This document shows positions 1 to 11,656 of a stretch of 64,000 nt of DNA, in pieces. The DNA comes from Xanthomonas phaseoli pv. phaseoli (lineage in GTDB: Bacteria; Pseudomonadota; Gammaproteobacteria; Xanthomonadales; Xanthomonadaceae). The stretch spans positions 3,658,001-3,722,000 of the forward strand of contig CP094243.1 of the NCBI GenBank assembly GCA_022749655.1, given 5' to 3'. The notes under the pieces are model-generated. The model saw only the letters and a list, made by a program, of their open reading frames with translations. It did no database searches and had not been told where the DNA came from. The number at the start of each line of letters is the position of its first letter. Position 1 is the first letter of the stretch. The translations under genes and the position numbers were made by a program.

Positions 1-2445
1 GGCGGAAGTCGATCTTGCGCTCCTCCATGCTGGCCTTGAGCACCAGCACGCGCACCGGGTCGCCAAGGCGGAACTCGCGACCACGGCGCTCGCCGCTGAG
101 CGTCTTGCGAATCGGATCGAACTGGTAATAGTCCTGCGGCAGCTGCGTGACATGCACCAGTCCGTTGACCTTGGACTGCGTCAACTCCACGAACAAACCA
201 AATCCTGTCACACCGCTGATCACGCCATCGAACTGGCCACCGACGTGCTTTTCCATCCACGCTGCGCGGTAGCGCTCATCCACTTCGCGCTCGGCTTCAT
301 CGGCACGCCGTCCACGCTCGGAGCATTGCAGCGCCAGTGCCGCCATCTGCCGCGGCGTGTAGATGAATTTTTCCGGGCTGGCGCCGGTCAGCGCGTGCTT
401 GATCGCGCGGTGCACCAGCAGGTCAGGATAACGGCGGATCGGCGAGGTAAAATGCGCGTATGCCTCCAACGCCAGACCGAAATGGCCGTTGTTCTCCGGC
501 GAATACACCGCCAGGCTCTGGCTGCGCAGCAACACCGATTCCAGCAACGCCGCATCCGGGCGGGCGCGCACTTTCTTCAGCAACTTGGTGTAGTCGCCGG
601 GGCGCACCTTGCTCCATGCCGGCAAGCTCAGCTGGAACTCCTTGAGGAACTCCAGCAGGTCTTCGTACTTGCTCTCCGGCGGGCGCTCATGCACACGGTA
701 AGGCGCGGGCACATGCACGCTCAGCAGGTAGCGCGCCGCCTCGACATTGGCGGCGATCATGCATTCTTCGATGAGCTTGTGGGCATCGTTGCGCACCAGC
801 ATGCCGGCCTGGGTGACTTCGCCGGTGTTGTCGAGCACGAAGCGCACTTCGGAGGTTTCGAACTCGATCGCCCCGCGCTGCGTGCGCGCCTTCGACAGCA
901 CGTGATACAGCTGATGCAGGCGCTGCACCTGCGGCAACAGCGGGCCGATGAAGGCCTTGGTGTCGGCATCGTCCTCGCCCACCGCCTTCCACACCTGGTT
1001 ATAGGTCAGGCGTGCGTGCGAATTCATCACCGCTTCGTAGAAGCGCGAGCCGGTCACTTCGCCATCGCGGCCCACCTGCATATCGCAGACGAAACACATG
1101 CGGTCGACCTTGGGCATCAGCGAGCAGATGCCGTTGGACAGCGTTTCCGGCAGCATCGGCACCACGAAGCCGGGGAAATACACCGAGGTGGCACGCTTTT
1201 GCGCTTCGTCGTCCAGCGGCGTCCCGGGACGCACGTAGTTGGACACATCGGCGATTGCCACCACCAGACGGAAGCCGTCGGCGTTGGACTCGCAATACAC
1301 CGCGTCATCGAAATCCTTGGCGTCTTCGCCATCGATGGTGACCAGTGGCATCTGCCGCAGGTCCACGCGCCCACCGATCATCTGTGGCTCGACCACCAGC
1401 GGCACGGCCGCGGCTTCGTCCAGCACTTCCTGCGGGAATTCGTGCGGCAGTTCGTGGCCGTGGATGGCCATTTCAACCACCAGCGACGGCGTCAGCTTGT
1501 CACCCAGCACCGCGATGATCTTGCCGATCGCCGGGCGGCGCGCGTCCGGCGGCGCGATCAGTTCGCAAACCACCAATTGGCCTTCGCGTGCCTCGCCGAT
1601 ACCGTCCGGGGCGATCTGCACATTGCGCTGGATGCGTTTGTCGTCGGGGTCGACGTAAGCCACACCGTGCTCATAGAAAAAACGCCCCAGCATGCGCGAC
1701 ATGCCACGCTCGAGCACGCGCGCGATGGCGCCTTCGCGACGGCCGCGGCGGTCGATGCCGGTGACATTGGCCAGCGCGCGGTCGCCATGCATGACCTTGC
1801 GCATTTCGAACGGCGGCAGGAACAGGTCATCGCCGCCCTCGTCGGGCTTGAGGAAACCGAAGCCCTCCGGATTGGCGATGACCACACCGGCGATCAGGCT
1901 GGTCTGCTGCACCGGCGCGTAGCCGCCGCGGCGGTTCTGCACCAGTTGCGCTTCGCGCACCATTGCGGCCAGGCGCTTGCCCAACGCATCGATGCGGCCG
2001 CTCAGATTGAGCTGCTCGGCAATTTCTTCGGCGGTCTGCGGACCGTCGCAGGCTTCAAGCAATTGCAGGATGGCCTCGCGGCTGGCAATCGGCTCGGCAT
2101 ACCGAAGCGCCTCGCGCTCTGCATGCGGATCCTTGAATTCGGCAGTCGCAGGCGCAGCGGTCTGGAAGCGTTCCGGCGGCGGCGCAGACGGGCCACTCTT
2201 GCGCGGATGCGGAGCGCGCGGCGCAGGCGGCGCGGTCGCCGGCTGCGGCGAGGCTTTGGAGGGGTTGGATGCTTTGTCGGCAGCGCGCTTGTTGGCGGAC
2301 TTGGTCGATGCGCCGGCTGCGGCGCGGACCAGGAAGTCTGGCATCCAGCCCGGCAACTTCTGCTGTTCGGCAGTGCTGGAATCGCCTGCGCCGGTGGATT
2401 TGCGGCGACTCGGCCGATCGGAATCTGGGGTTTTTTCTTTGTCAT
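1..2445 (-). CDS. rnr: Ribonuclease R, C-terminus beyond window, start frameshifted
   Basis: Processive 3'-to-5' exoribonuclease of structured RNA, acting in the cytosol in RNA turnover and quality control. The frame is open from 2344 to the window edge, so about 780 residues are visible and the tail is missing. Visible in order: a basic Pro/Ala-rich leader, an N-terminal helical region, the RNB catalytic motif IDGEDAKDFDDAV near residue 370 with its clustered metal-binding Asp residues, and the start of an S1 domain (GVTGFGLFVEL, about 200-235). The natural start is probably ATG 2443-2445 (MTKKK), but it is one base out of frame with the body. One extra base in the G4/T6 run at 2427-2436 joins them. 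Otherwise the first in-frame ATG is at 2342-2344. Identity is certain; the start is not. Confidence 0.93.
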
Positions 2446-2566
2446 TGCCTACATGGTACTGCGTGGCGCGGCGAGATGGGCGGCAAGGCCGGCGCGACCG
2501 CCGAGGATTGCCGTATAGAAACCATTGACAAGGCTTCCAGGAGCCTGCAAAATTCACGGCTCACCT

Positions 2567-2653
2567 GCCCAGGTGGCGGAATTGGTAGACGCACTAGCTT
2601 CAGGTGCTAGCGGGGGCAACTTCGTGGAGGTTCGAGTCCTCTTCTGGGCACCA
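2567..2653 (+). tRNA. tRNA-Leu (anticodon CAG)
   Basis: An 87-nt class II tRNA with encoded CCA end. The acceptor GCCCAGG pairs with TCTGGGC, with one G-T wobble, followed by discriminator A and CCA. The anticodon stem CTAGC/GCTAG encloses TTCAGGT, giving anticodon CAG at 2601-2603, which reads CUG. A long variable arm (GGGGGCAACTTC region) and the T-arm GGTTCGAGTCC are present. CUG is the dominant Leu codon in this GC-rich DNA, so this is a major tRNA. Confidence 0.97.
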
Positions 2654-2659
2654 GTTTAA

Positions 2660-2684
2660 AAGACCTCCGAGCAATCGGGGTCTT
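2660..2684 (+). terminator. Terminator-like hairpin after tRNA-Leu
   Basis: AAGACC and CCGA pair with TCGG and GGTCTT around a GCAA tetraloop, with one unpaired T as a bulge. It starts 7 bases after the tRNA CCA end. Only a weak T-rich tail follows (CTGGTTTCT), so it may act mainly as a processing or 3'-end stabilising structure. The rest of the gap to 3000 shows no gene I can support. Confidence 0.6.
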
Positions 2685-3000
2685 CTGGTTTCTGGGGTTC
2701 GAACACGCAGTGCTCTGCACTCGAGCGCCGCGCCAAGCCCTTGCCGGGGCCCGGCCCCCGGCTCGGCCGTTCGGCGTTGAAACCGCAGACCAGGCCATGC
2801 CCGGCCGTACCTGAGACGCAGAAGGCCCGGCTTGAGCCGGTTGGCCGTTACCAGCTCCATGCAAGGAATGCGGGGCCCGCGCAATGCTAAAAATCAAGCG
2901 CGACTGTCGGCCCGCACGATGCAGCGGCGCGCGGACGGCCGCACTGCACCACTTACCAGCCGCGCTCGCCTTTCCATGAACGCCCCGGCGTGCCGCCCCG

Positions 3001-4520
3001 TTACGGCGCAGCGGTAATCCCCGCGTCGCGCAGCGCCTGCGCCCAGATGCGGTAGCCGGACTCGCTGGGATGAGTGCCATCGGGCATCAACGCGTCGGGC
3101 AGCGTGCCGTCGGGCTGCAGCATCTTCGGGCCGATATCGACCAACTGCACCGTTGGATCCTTGGCATAGCGCGCAATCAGCAGTCGGTTTGTCTCGGCGA
3201 TCGGTGCGCGCCGCGCATCGTCGGCGTTGCGGCCACGCGGCATGATTGCCATCAGGATCAGCTTGCTGTTGGGCAAGCGGCGACGCACCTCGGCGACCAC
3301 CGCCTCAACGCCCTGGGCAGCTTCGGCCGGGGTGCTGGCGCGCGACTGCGCGGTGCCGGTGAGATTGTTGGTGCCGATATGCACCACCACCCATTGCGGA
3401 TCCAGGCCGTCGAGTTCGCCCTGGCGGATGCGCCACAGCACGTTCTGGGTGCGATCCCAGCCGAAGCCCAGGTTCAGCACCGGCCGCTTGCCGTACAACC
3501 ATTGCCAGGACTCCGGACCACTGACACGGGTGGCCTGCGGCGGCCGGACCAGAAATGAGTGATCGAGTCGCCGATCATCACCACCTGCGGCTTCAGGCTG
3601 CGCGCAACGGCCAGCGCTGCGTGGTGGCGTGCGTACCAGTCGTAGGAGTCCTGCTCCAGCCAGTCGACCGGCATCAGCGAGGTCGCCGCGTCACGGCCGA
3701 GTTCGGCCACCGGCTTCACCGGTGGCTCGCCCAACAGCCGCGCCAGCGTGGGCTCGATCGCTTCGGCCAGCATGCGCTGCCCCCGCGTGTCCGGATGCAA
3801 GGCGCCGGCCGCCGGACGGAACCGGGTGTCGTAGAACAGCTCGGTGCGCAGCTTGCCGTCGCGCTGGAAGACCGAGCTCACATCCAGATAGGTCACGCGC
3901 GGGTTGTCGCCGTAGCGCACAGCCAGGCCCTGGTTGATCTGTACATCGCGACGCGATTTTTCGCTGGAAAGATCGCTTGGCAACACGCTCAGCAGCAGGA
4001 TGTGCGTGCGCGGCAGCTTCTGCTCGATCGTCGCGACCACCGCATCGATACCGAGTTGGGTCTGTTCGGCAGTTTGACCGAGATGGCCGGTGTTGTTGGT
4101 GCCGATCAGCACCAGCGCGACCTTCGGCTGCAGCCCGTCGACTTCGCCATTGGCCAGCCGCCACAGCACGTTTTCGGTGCCGTCGCCACTGAAACCCAGA
4201 TTGAGCGCACCGCGGCTGCCGTAGAAGGTTTGCCAGGTCAGTTGGAAGTCTTCGTCCGGCGCCTTGGCTTTTTCGTAGTTTTGAGTGATCGAATCGCCGA
4301 TCAGCAGCAACTTGGTATCCGGGTGCTGCTTGACCTGTTCCAGCACCTGCGCATGCCGCTGCGCCCACCAGGACTCGCGCAGACGATCGGTTGGCACGAT
4401 CGAAGGCGGGGTCTGCGCGCCTGCCGTGGCGCAGACCAGCAATAGCGCGCAGCACACCAGCGCGGGCGCGACGGCAGACAGCAAAGGACGGGAAAGCACA
4501 GCGTGCAACGACCGGAACAT
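3001..4520 (-). CDS. Tandem SGNH/GDSL hydrolase, two domains, one frameshift
   Basis: Secreted or periplasmic esterase/acetylhydrolase-like protein of about 506 residues after repair. The start at 4520 (MFRSLHAVL) gives a signal peptide ending near ATAGAQ; an upstream ATG at 4589 would bury it. Domain 1 has GDSITQ (Ser near residue 77), GTNN and LHPD. Domain 2 has GDSITH, GTNN and DGTHPSESG. Both resemble PAF-acetylhydrolase-type SGNH domains and are about 170-190 residues long. Domain 1 has Gly where the catalytic Asp of DxxH should be (GALH), so it may be inactive or use another acid. The frame breaks near 3538-3547. One added G in the GGCCGCC stretch joins the halves as HFWSGRPQATR. The substrate is unknown; deacetylation of a cell-wall or plant polysaccharide is only a guess. 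Confidence 0.8.
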
Positions 4521-4806
4521 GCGCGCACCAGCAGCGGGAAGAAGCGGCGATTGTGGTCCGCGGGCGCAGCGAACGACAAGCGTGCCCATGCAGCGCCCGT
4601 GCTCAGGCGCTGCGCGATAGCGAATGTGTGCGGGCGGCTTGGCGGCTCACGCAAGGCAACTGCATCCAGGCCACGCGCGCCAGCCGGCGCAGGAGCATAC
4701 CTGTGCGCGATGTGGACTGATCGACAACGCTTCGCCGCACGCGGGCACGCTCCTACCAAGCGATACCTGGCGATCGGGTACACACCGACGCCGGAGCGGC
4801 CACTAC
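4521..4806. other. Gap without recognisable gene
   Basis: Upstream region of the SGNH hydrolase gene and downstream of the duplicated acyl-CoA dehydrogenase tail. Short open frames here have no start signal or recognisable protein features. It presumably holds the hydrolase promoter, but I cannot point to convincing -35/-10 boxes. Confidence 0.4.
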
Positions 4807-4856
4807 GGATTTCGGAAGCACCTTTGTGGATCTGGGCGATCGTGGCGTCGCGGAGA

Positions 4857-4897
4857 GCGCTCCAGCGTTGCCGCGCGTAGCGGCAGCGCTGGAGCGC
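4857..4897. repeat. Near-perfect 18-bp stem palindrome, outer copy
   Basis: GCGCTCCAGCG, T, TGCCGC pairs with GCGGCA, G, CGCTGGAGCGC around a GCGTA loop. It is identical to the copy at 4997-5037, and lies in the left 140-bp repeat unit. Confidence 0.85.
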
Positions 4898-4996
4898 GGT
4901 CGACCTCAGCGCAGGCCGGTCTCGCCGCGCGCGATCACCAGGCGCTGGATTTCCGAGGTGCCCTCGTAGATTTCGGTGATCTTGGCGTCGCGGAGA

Positions 4997-5037
4997 GCGC
5001 TCCAGCGTTGCCGCGCGTAGCGGCAGCGCTGGAGCGC
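4997..5037. terminator. Long palindrome just after acyl-CoA dehydrogenase stop
   Basis: Same 41-base palindrome as at 4857, starting 8 bases beyond the TGA of the minus-strand gene. The 18-bp stem could act as a 3'-end stabiliser or terminator, though no T-tract follows. Its outer 11 bases match a stretch inside the gene (5138-5148, Leu-Glu-Arg codons), which may have seeded the duplication. Confidence 0.5.
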
Positions 5038-5045
5038 GGCCGACT

Positions 5046-6194
5046 TCAGCGCAGGCCGGTCTCGCCGCGCGCGATCACCAGGCGCTGGATTTCCGAGGTG
5101 CCCTCGTAGATTTCGGTAATTTTGGCATCGCGGAAGTAGCGCTCCAGCGGCATTTCTTTCGAATACCCCATGCCGCCATGAATTTGCACGGCCTGATGGG
5201 TGATCCACATCGCCGCCTCGGATGCGGTGAGCTTGGCCACGGCCGCTTCGGTACCGAACTTCTGCCCCTGCCCCTTCAACCACGCCGCGCGCAACGTCAG
5301 CAGCAGCGCTGCATCCAGCTTGCACTTCATGTCGGCGATCTTGGCCTGGGTCATCTGGAACGTGCCGATGGCCGCGCCAAATGCCTTGCGTTCCTTCACG
5401 TAGGCCAGCGTGGCCTCATACGCCGCGCGTGCAATCCCGACCGCCTGCGACGCAATGCCGATGCGCCCGGCATCCAGCACGCTCATCGCAGTCTTGAAGC
5501 CCTCGCCTTCTACGCCCAGCACGTCGTCGGGCTGCGCAACGTAATCGGCAAACTCGATTTCGCAGGTGGCCGAGGCACGAATGCCGAGCTTGGGCTCGGT
5601 CTTGCCGCGGTGAAAACCGGCGCGGTCGGTGTCGACCATGAAGGCGGTGATGCCGCGCGAGCCCTTGTCCGGCTCGGTTACCGCAAACAAGACGATGTAC
5701 TTGGCGACCGGGCCGGAGGTGATCCAGCTCTTCTTGCCATTGATGACGAAGCTGCCATCGGCCTGCTTGACCGCGCGGCAGCGCATTGCCGAGGCATCCG
5801 AACCGGACTGCGGCTCGGTCAGCGCGAATGCACCGATGTGGGTGCCTTCGGCAATCGCGCGCACATAGAGCTGCTTCTGCGCTTCGCTGCCGTTCTTCAG
5901 AATGCCGGTGCAAAACAGCGAATTGTTGACCGAGACGATGGTGGAATGCGCGCCGTCGGCCGCGGCGATTTCGATCATCGCCAACGCGTAGCTGATCGGG
6001 TCCATGCCGGCGCCGCCGTAGTCGACCGGCACCTCGATGCCCATCAGGCCGTTTTCGCCCAGCAGGCGGATATTTTCCAGCGGAAACTCGCCGCTACGGT
6101 CGAAGTGCTCGGCGCTGGGCGCGATCTTTTCCTGGGCGATGCGGCGCGCCACATCCTGGATCATCAATTGTTCTTCGGTAAAGCTGAAATCCAC
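5046..6194 (-). CDS. Acyl-CoA dehydrogenase, short/branched-chain type
   Basis: FAD enzyme introducing an alpha,beta double bond into acyl-CoA and passing electrons to ETF; cytosolic. Length is 382 residues, standard for the family. Visible: an N-terminal helical domain (FTEEQLMIQDVARRIA), the FAD-loop signature AFALTEPQSGSDASAM near 120-135, a WITSG substrate/flavin segment, and the C-terminal IYEGTSEIQRLVIAR with the catalytic Glu of YEGT as in short- and medium-chain enzymes. The start is GTG at 6192-6194 (VDFSF) with AAGGGG six bases upstream; longer frames upstream look non-coding. Divergent from the ArsR-type regulator at 6316. The 3' end is duplicated downstream. Chain-length or amino-acid pathway specificity cannot be read from sequence alone. 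Confidence 0.93.
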   Translation of the reverse strand: MDFSFTEEQLMIQDVARRIAQEKIAPSAEHFDRSGEFPLENIRLLGENGLMGIEVPVDYGGAGMDPISYALAMIEIAAADGAHSTIVSVNNSLFCTGILKNGSEAQKQLYVRAIAEGTHIGAFALTEPQSGSDASAMRCRAVKQADGSFVINGKKSWITSGPVAKYIVLFAVTEPDKGSRGITAFMVDTDRAGFHRGKTEPKLGIRASATCEIEFADYVAQPDDVLGVEGEGFKTAMSVLDAGRIGIASQAVGIARAAYEATLAYVKERKAFGAAIGTFQMTQAKIADMKCKLDAALLLTLRAAWLKGQGQKFGTEAAVAKLTASEAAMWITHQAVQIHGGMGYSKEMPLERYFRDAKITEIYEGTSEIQRLVIARGETGLR

Positions 6195-6284
6195 GTCGCA
6201 CCCCTTCAGGCCTGAGCTGGGCCCCATTGTAGCGCCAACCATTCGCATGCGTATGTAGTTGACCGCACCTGCCGCCGGGCCGAA

Positions 6285-6314
6285 AATATCTCCATATCGC
6301 GATATAGAGATATT
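6285..6314. promoter_or_regulatory. 30-bp palindromic operator at sahR start
   Basis: AATATCTC-C-ATATCG / CGATAT-A-GAGATATT is a 30-bp inverted repeat centred at 6299/6300 with a single mismatched pair (6293/6306). It ends two bases before the ATG at 6316, so a bound dimer would block transcription and the ribosome site. ArsR/SahR regulators bind AT-rich ATATC/GATAT half-sites in front of methionine-cycle genes. Autoregulation of the downstream operon is inferred. Confidence 0.85.
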
Positions 6315-6315
6315 C

Positions 6316-7310
6316 ATGGATCTGGAAGACTGGTCGGCCCGCCTGAAGGTGTTTGCCGACGCCACCCGAGTGCGCCTGCTGGCCTTGCTGGAGCAGGAAG
6401 AACTCACCGTGGCCGAGCTGTCGGCCATCACCCGCCTGGCGCAGCCGCGGGTGTCCACGCACCTGGCCAAACTCAAGGAAGCCGGGCTGGTCCGCGACCG
6501 CCGCGCCGGGGTGTCGGCGTATTACCGCTTCGACGAAGTGTCGCTGGACCCGGCCCAGCGGGCGCTCTGGCTGGCGCTGAGCACCGGCAGCGACGATCCG
6601 TTGTTGCGCCAGGATGCCGAGCGCGTGGCCGCCGTGCTGGCCAACCGTGCCGCGGACCAGAACTGGGCCGATTCGGTGGCCGGCGACATGGAACGGCATT
6701 ACTCGCCCGGACGCACCTGGGAAGCGCTGGCGCGCACCGCCCTGCCCCTGCTGGAAACCGGCGACGTACTCGACATCGCTTCCGGCGACGGCGTGCTGGC
6801 CGAGCTGGTGGCACCGCATGCCACCCGCTACATCTGCATCGACACCAGCGCGCGCGTGGTTGCGGCCGCCAGCGAGCGCCTGCGCAAACTCCGCAATGTG
6901 GAAGTGCGCGAAGGCGACATGCATGCGCTGCCATTCCCCGATGCCAGCTTCGACCTGGTGGTGCTGATGCATGCGCTGACCTATGCGGCCAAACCGGCGC
7001 AGGCGGTGGCCGAATCGGCGCGCGTGCTACGCCCGGCGGCCGCCTGCTGCTGTGCAGCCTGGCCAAGCACGAACACCGCGCCGCGGTGCATGCGTACGGT
7101 CACGTCAATCTGGGGTTTGCTGCCAAGGAGTTGCGCAAGTTCGTCGAAAAAGCCGGGCTGGACGTGTCCAGCCTGGAGACGGTGACGCGCGAAAAACGAC
7201 CGCCGCATTTCGAAGTGATTTCGTTGATTGCGGTGAAGCCGGGAATTGGGAGTCGGGATTCGGGATTGGTGGAAAACAAAGACACCGCTGCACGGAGTAC
7301 CGGGCCATGA
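6316..7310 (+). CDS. sahR: ArsR-family regulator fused to SAM methyltransferase fold (SahR type), frameshifted
   Basis: Two domains: an ArsR winged helix (residues 1-90, LFA-like [13 protein letters not shown], recognition helix [18 protein letters not shown]) and a Rossmann methyltransferase domain ([15 protein letters not shown] near 150, then CIDTS). The ArsR part has no Cys metal site, consistent with sensing S-adenosylhomocysteine through the methyltransferase domain, as in SahR regulators of the methionine cycle. The frame breaks at 7035-7036; GGG instead of GG continues as [14 protein letters not shown] and gives about 331 residues. The start at 6316 follows a palindromic operator. The stop overlaps the next gene (ATGA), so it is coupled to methionine synthase. 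The last 20 or so codons lie in a G-rich repeat arm, so the C-terminus is probably not conserved. Confidence 0.85.
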
Positions 7311-7348
7311 CGCACGCGCGAATCCCCAATTCCGAATCTCCAATCCCG
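7241..7348. repeat. G-rich inverted-arm element (i), across sahR stop and metH start
   Basis: Left arm 7241-7269 has the pattern GGG-AATT-GGG-AGTC-GGG-ATTC-GGG. Right arm 7321-7348 is its imperfect inverse (AATCCCC, CCAATCCCG). The arms encode the last codons of the regulator and codons about 6-14 of the methionine synthase. The metH ATG sits in the loop between them. The left arm fits a four-run quadruplex pattern. Confidence 0.85.
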
Positions 7349-8446
7349 TTTTCGCTGCCCTGGCTGCACCCCGAGCGCGCGGCCAAGCTGACTGCCGCGT
7401 TGCGCGAGCGCATCCTCATCATCGATGGCGCGATGGGCACCATGATCCAGCGCCACAACCTGCAGGAACCGGATTACCGCGGCACCCGTTTTGCCGACGG
7501 CTACGACAGTGCGCACGTGCACGCGCCCGGTTGCGACCACGCACACGTACCGCAGGGCCACGACTTGAAGGGCAACAACGATCTGCTGCTGCTGACCCGG
7601 CCGCAGATCATTGCCGGCATTCACCGTGCCTATCTGGATGCAGGTGCCGATCTGCTGGAAACCAATACCTTCAACGCCACGTCGGTGAGCCAGGCCGACT
7701 ATCACCTGGAACATCTGGTGTACGAGTTGAACAAGGCCGGCGCACAGGTCGCCCGCGCCTGTTGCGACGAAGTGGAGGCGTTGACCCCGCACAAACCGCG
7801 CTTTGTGATCGGCGTGCTCGGCCCCACCAGCCGTACCGCCTCCATCAGCCCGGACGTCAACGATCCCGGCTACCGCAATACCAGTTTCGACGCGCTGCGC
7901 GAAACCTATCGCGAAGCGATCGAGGGCTTGATCGATGGCGGCGCCGATACGCTGATGGTGGAAACCATCTTCGACACGCTCAATGCCAAGGCCGCGCTGT
8001 ATGCGATCGAAGAGGTCTTCGAAGCGCGCGGTGGGCGTTTGCCGGTGATGGTCTCCGGCACCATTACCGACGCATCCGGTCGCACCTTGTCCGGACAGAC
8101 CGCCGAAGCGTTTTATGCCTCCGTCGCGCACGGCCGGCCGTTGTCGATCGGCCTGAATTGCGCGCTCGGCGCCAAGGAGTTGCGCCCGCACGTGGAAACG
8201 TTGGCGCAGATCGCCGACGCCTATGTCAGCGCACATCCGAACGCCGGTTTGCCGAATGCCTTCGGCGAATACGACGAGACGCCGGAAGAAATGGCGGCCA
8301 CGCTGCACGAATTCGCACAGGCCCGCCTGCTCAACCTGGTCGGCGGCTGCTGCGGTACCTCGCCCGACCATATCCGCGCCATCGCCGAAGCGGTCGCCGA
8401 TCTTCCGCCGCGCCAATTGCCTGGCACGCAGGAGTTGGCGGCGTGA
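7307..8446 (+). CDS. metH: Methionine synthase, homocysteine-binding subunit
   Basis: First half of a split cobalamin-dependent methionine synthase (379 residues). This (beta-alpha)8 domain binds homocysteine through zinc and takes the methyl group from methylcobalamin held by the partner protein. Visible: [10 protein letters not shown] near the N-terminus, [27 protein letters not shown], and the three zinc-ligand Cys in IGLNCALG and [12 protein letters not shown]. The start ATG at 7307 overlaps the stop of sahR. The first 17 residues ([11 protein letters not shown]) come from a repeat arm and are unlikely to be structural. The cap, B12 and reactivation domains are encoded separately at 8763, an arrangement usual in Xanthomonas. 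Confidence 0.95.
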   Translation: MTHARIPNSESPIPFSLPWLHPERAAKLTAALRERILIIDGAMGTMIQRHNLQEPDYRGTRFADGYDSAHVHAPGCDHAHVPQGHDLKGNNDLLLLTRPQIIAGIHRAYLDAGADLLETNTFNATSVSQADYHLEHLVYELNKAGAQVARACCDEVEALTPHKPRFVIGVLGPTSRTASISPDVNDPGYRNTSFDALRETYREAIEGLIDGGADTLMVETIFDTLNAKAALYAIEEVFEARGGRLPVMVSGTITDASGRTLSGQTAEAFYASVAHGRPLSIGLNCALGAKELRPHVETLAQIADAYVSAHPNAGLPNAFGEYDETPEEMAATLHEFAQARLLNLVGGCCGTSPDHIRAIAEAVADLPPRQLPGTQELAA

Positions 8447-8460
8447 TGCGGCAAGTGAGC

Positions 8461-8677
8461 CCTCATCCGCCCTTCGGGCACCTTCTCCCGCTGGCGGGAG
8501 AAGGACAGCGCAGCGCTTGGGCTGCCACGAGGAAGCGCTATGCGCAGTACACACCCTGTCCTTCGCTGGAGGGAAAAGGGATCCGCATTGCTCGGCTTGC
8601 CGCAAGGATGCTCCGTGCGCAGCGCACTGCCCTTCTCCCGCCTTCGGGAGAAGGTGGCGCGCAGCGCCGGATGAGGG
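8461..8677. repeat. Inverted palindromic element between the two metH genes
   Basis: The left end 8461-8504 reads CCTCATCCGCCC then a CCTTCTCCCGC/GCGGGAGAAGG hairpin. The right end 8630-8677 reads CCTTCTCCCG/CGGGAGAAGG then GCGCCGGATGAGG, so the outer ends are inverted. The 316-base gap otherwise has no gene I can support. Related sequence makes up the array at 59.5-60.0 kb. Such structures inside an operon may attenuate or process the transcript. Confidence 0.8.
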
Positions 8678-8762
8678 CCGCATTCCATCGCGCCGCATCG
8701 TTCGGCCATGCGCACCACCCCACCAAGACCGTCCGCGCCGTCACCGTCCAGCAGAGCCTTGC

Positions 8763-11516
<2,754 letters not shown>

Positions 11517-11541
11517 GGGGCATCTGCAGACCGCAGATATC

Positions 11542-11609
11542 GTAGGAGCGCACCCGGGCGCGACGAGGCTTTCCCGGTAGCGCCTCATCGCGCCCGGGTG
11601 CGCTCCTAC
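11542..11609. repeat. REP-like inverted pair
   Basis: GTAGGAGCGCACCCGGGCGCGA and its inverse flank about 20 bases, forming a long perfect stem between the convergent ends of metH and the AGE-family gene. It resembles the GTAGGAGCG... REP class of pseudomonads and xanthomonads. A second, diverged member lies at 25437. Confidence 0.85.
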
Positions 11610-11617
11610 GCTGCAAC

Positions 11618-11639
11618 GCCGCCGCATTGCGCGGCGGCG
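11618..11639. terminator. GC hairpin between convergent genes
   Basis: GCCGCCGC / GCGGCGGC with a short loop (ATTGC region), 100 bases after the metH stop and 18 bases beyond the AGE gene stop. No T-run on either side, so it is a weak intrinsic terminator at best. Confidence 0.4.
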
Positions 11640-11656
11640 CTTGGATCACGCCAACA

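Larger units (their letters stand above)
4807..5120. repeat. 140-bp tandem duplication of a gene 3' end, plus decayed copy
   Basis: Bases 4841-4980 and 4981-5120 are direct repeats of 140 bp differing at 4 positions (about 97 percent identical by eye). Each holds the last codons of the acyl-CoA dehydrogenase gene, its TGA, and a long palindrome. To the left, 4807-4840 still aligns to 4947-4980 with roughly ten mismatches, suggesting an older, eroding copy. The pattern is stepwise tandem duplication at the 3' end of the gene, with copies decaying with distance. Confidence 0.9.

Noticed and set aside
152..2518. 788-codon plus-strand open frame
   Set aside because: It is the antisense shadow of rnr: the minus strand encodes clear RNase R motifs, and the plus translation is His/Arg/Gln-rich with no family signs.
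2600..3080. Minus-strand frames of 94 and 157 codons overlapping tRNA-Leu
   Set aside because: They run through the tRNA gene and its terminator hairpin, lack ribosome sites and show no domain.
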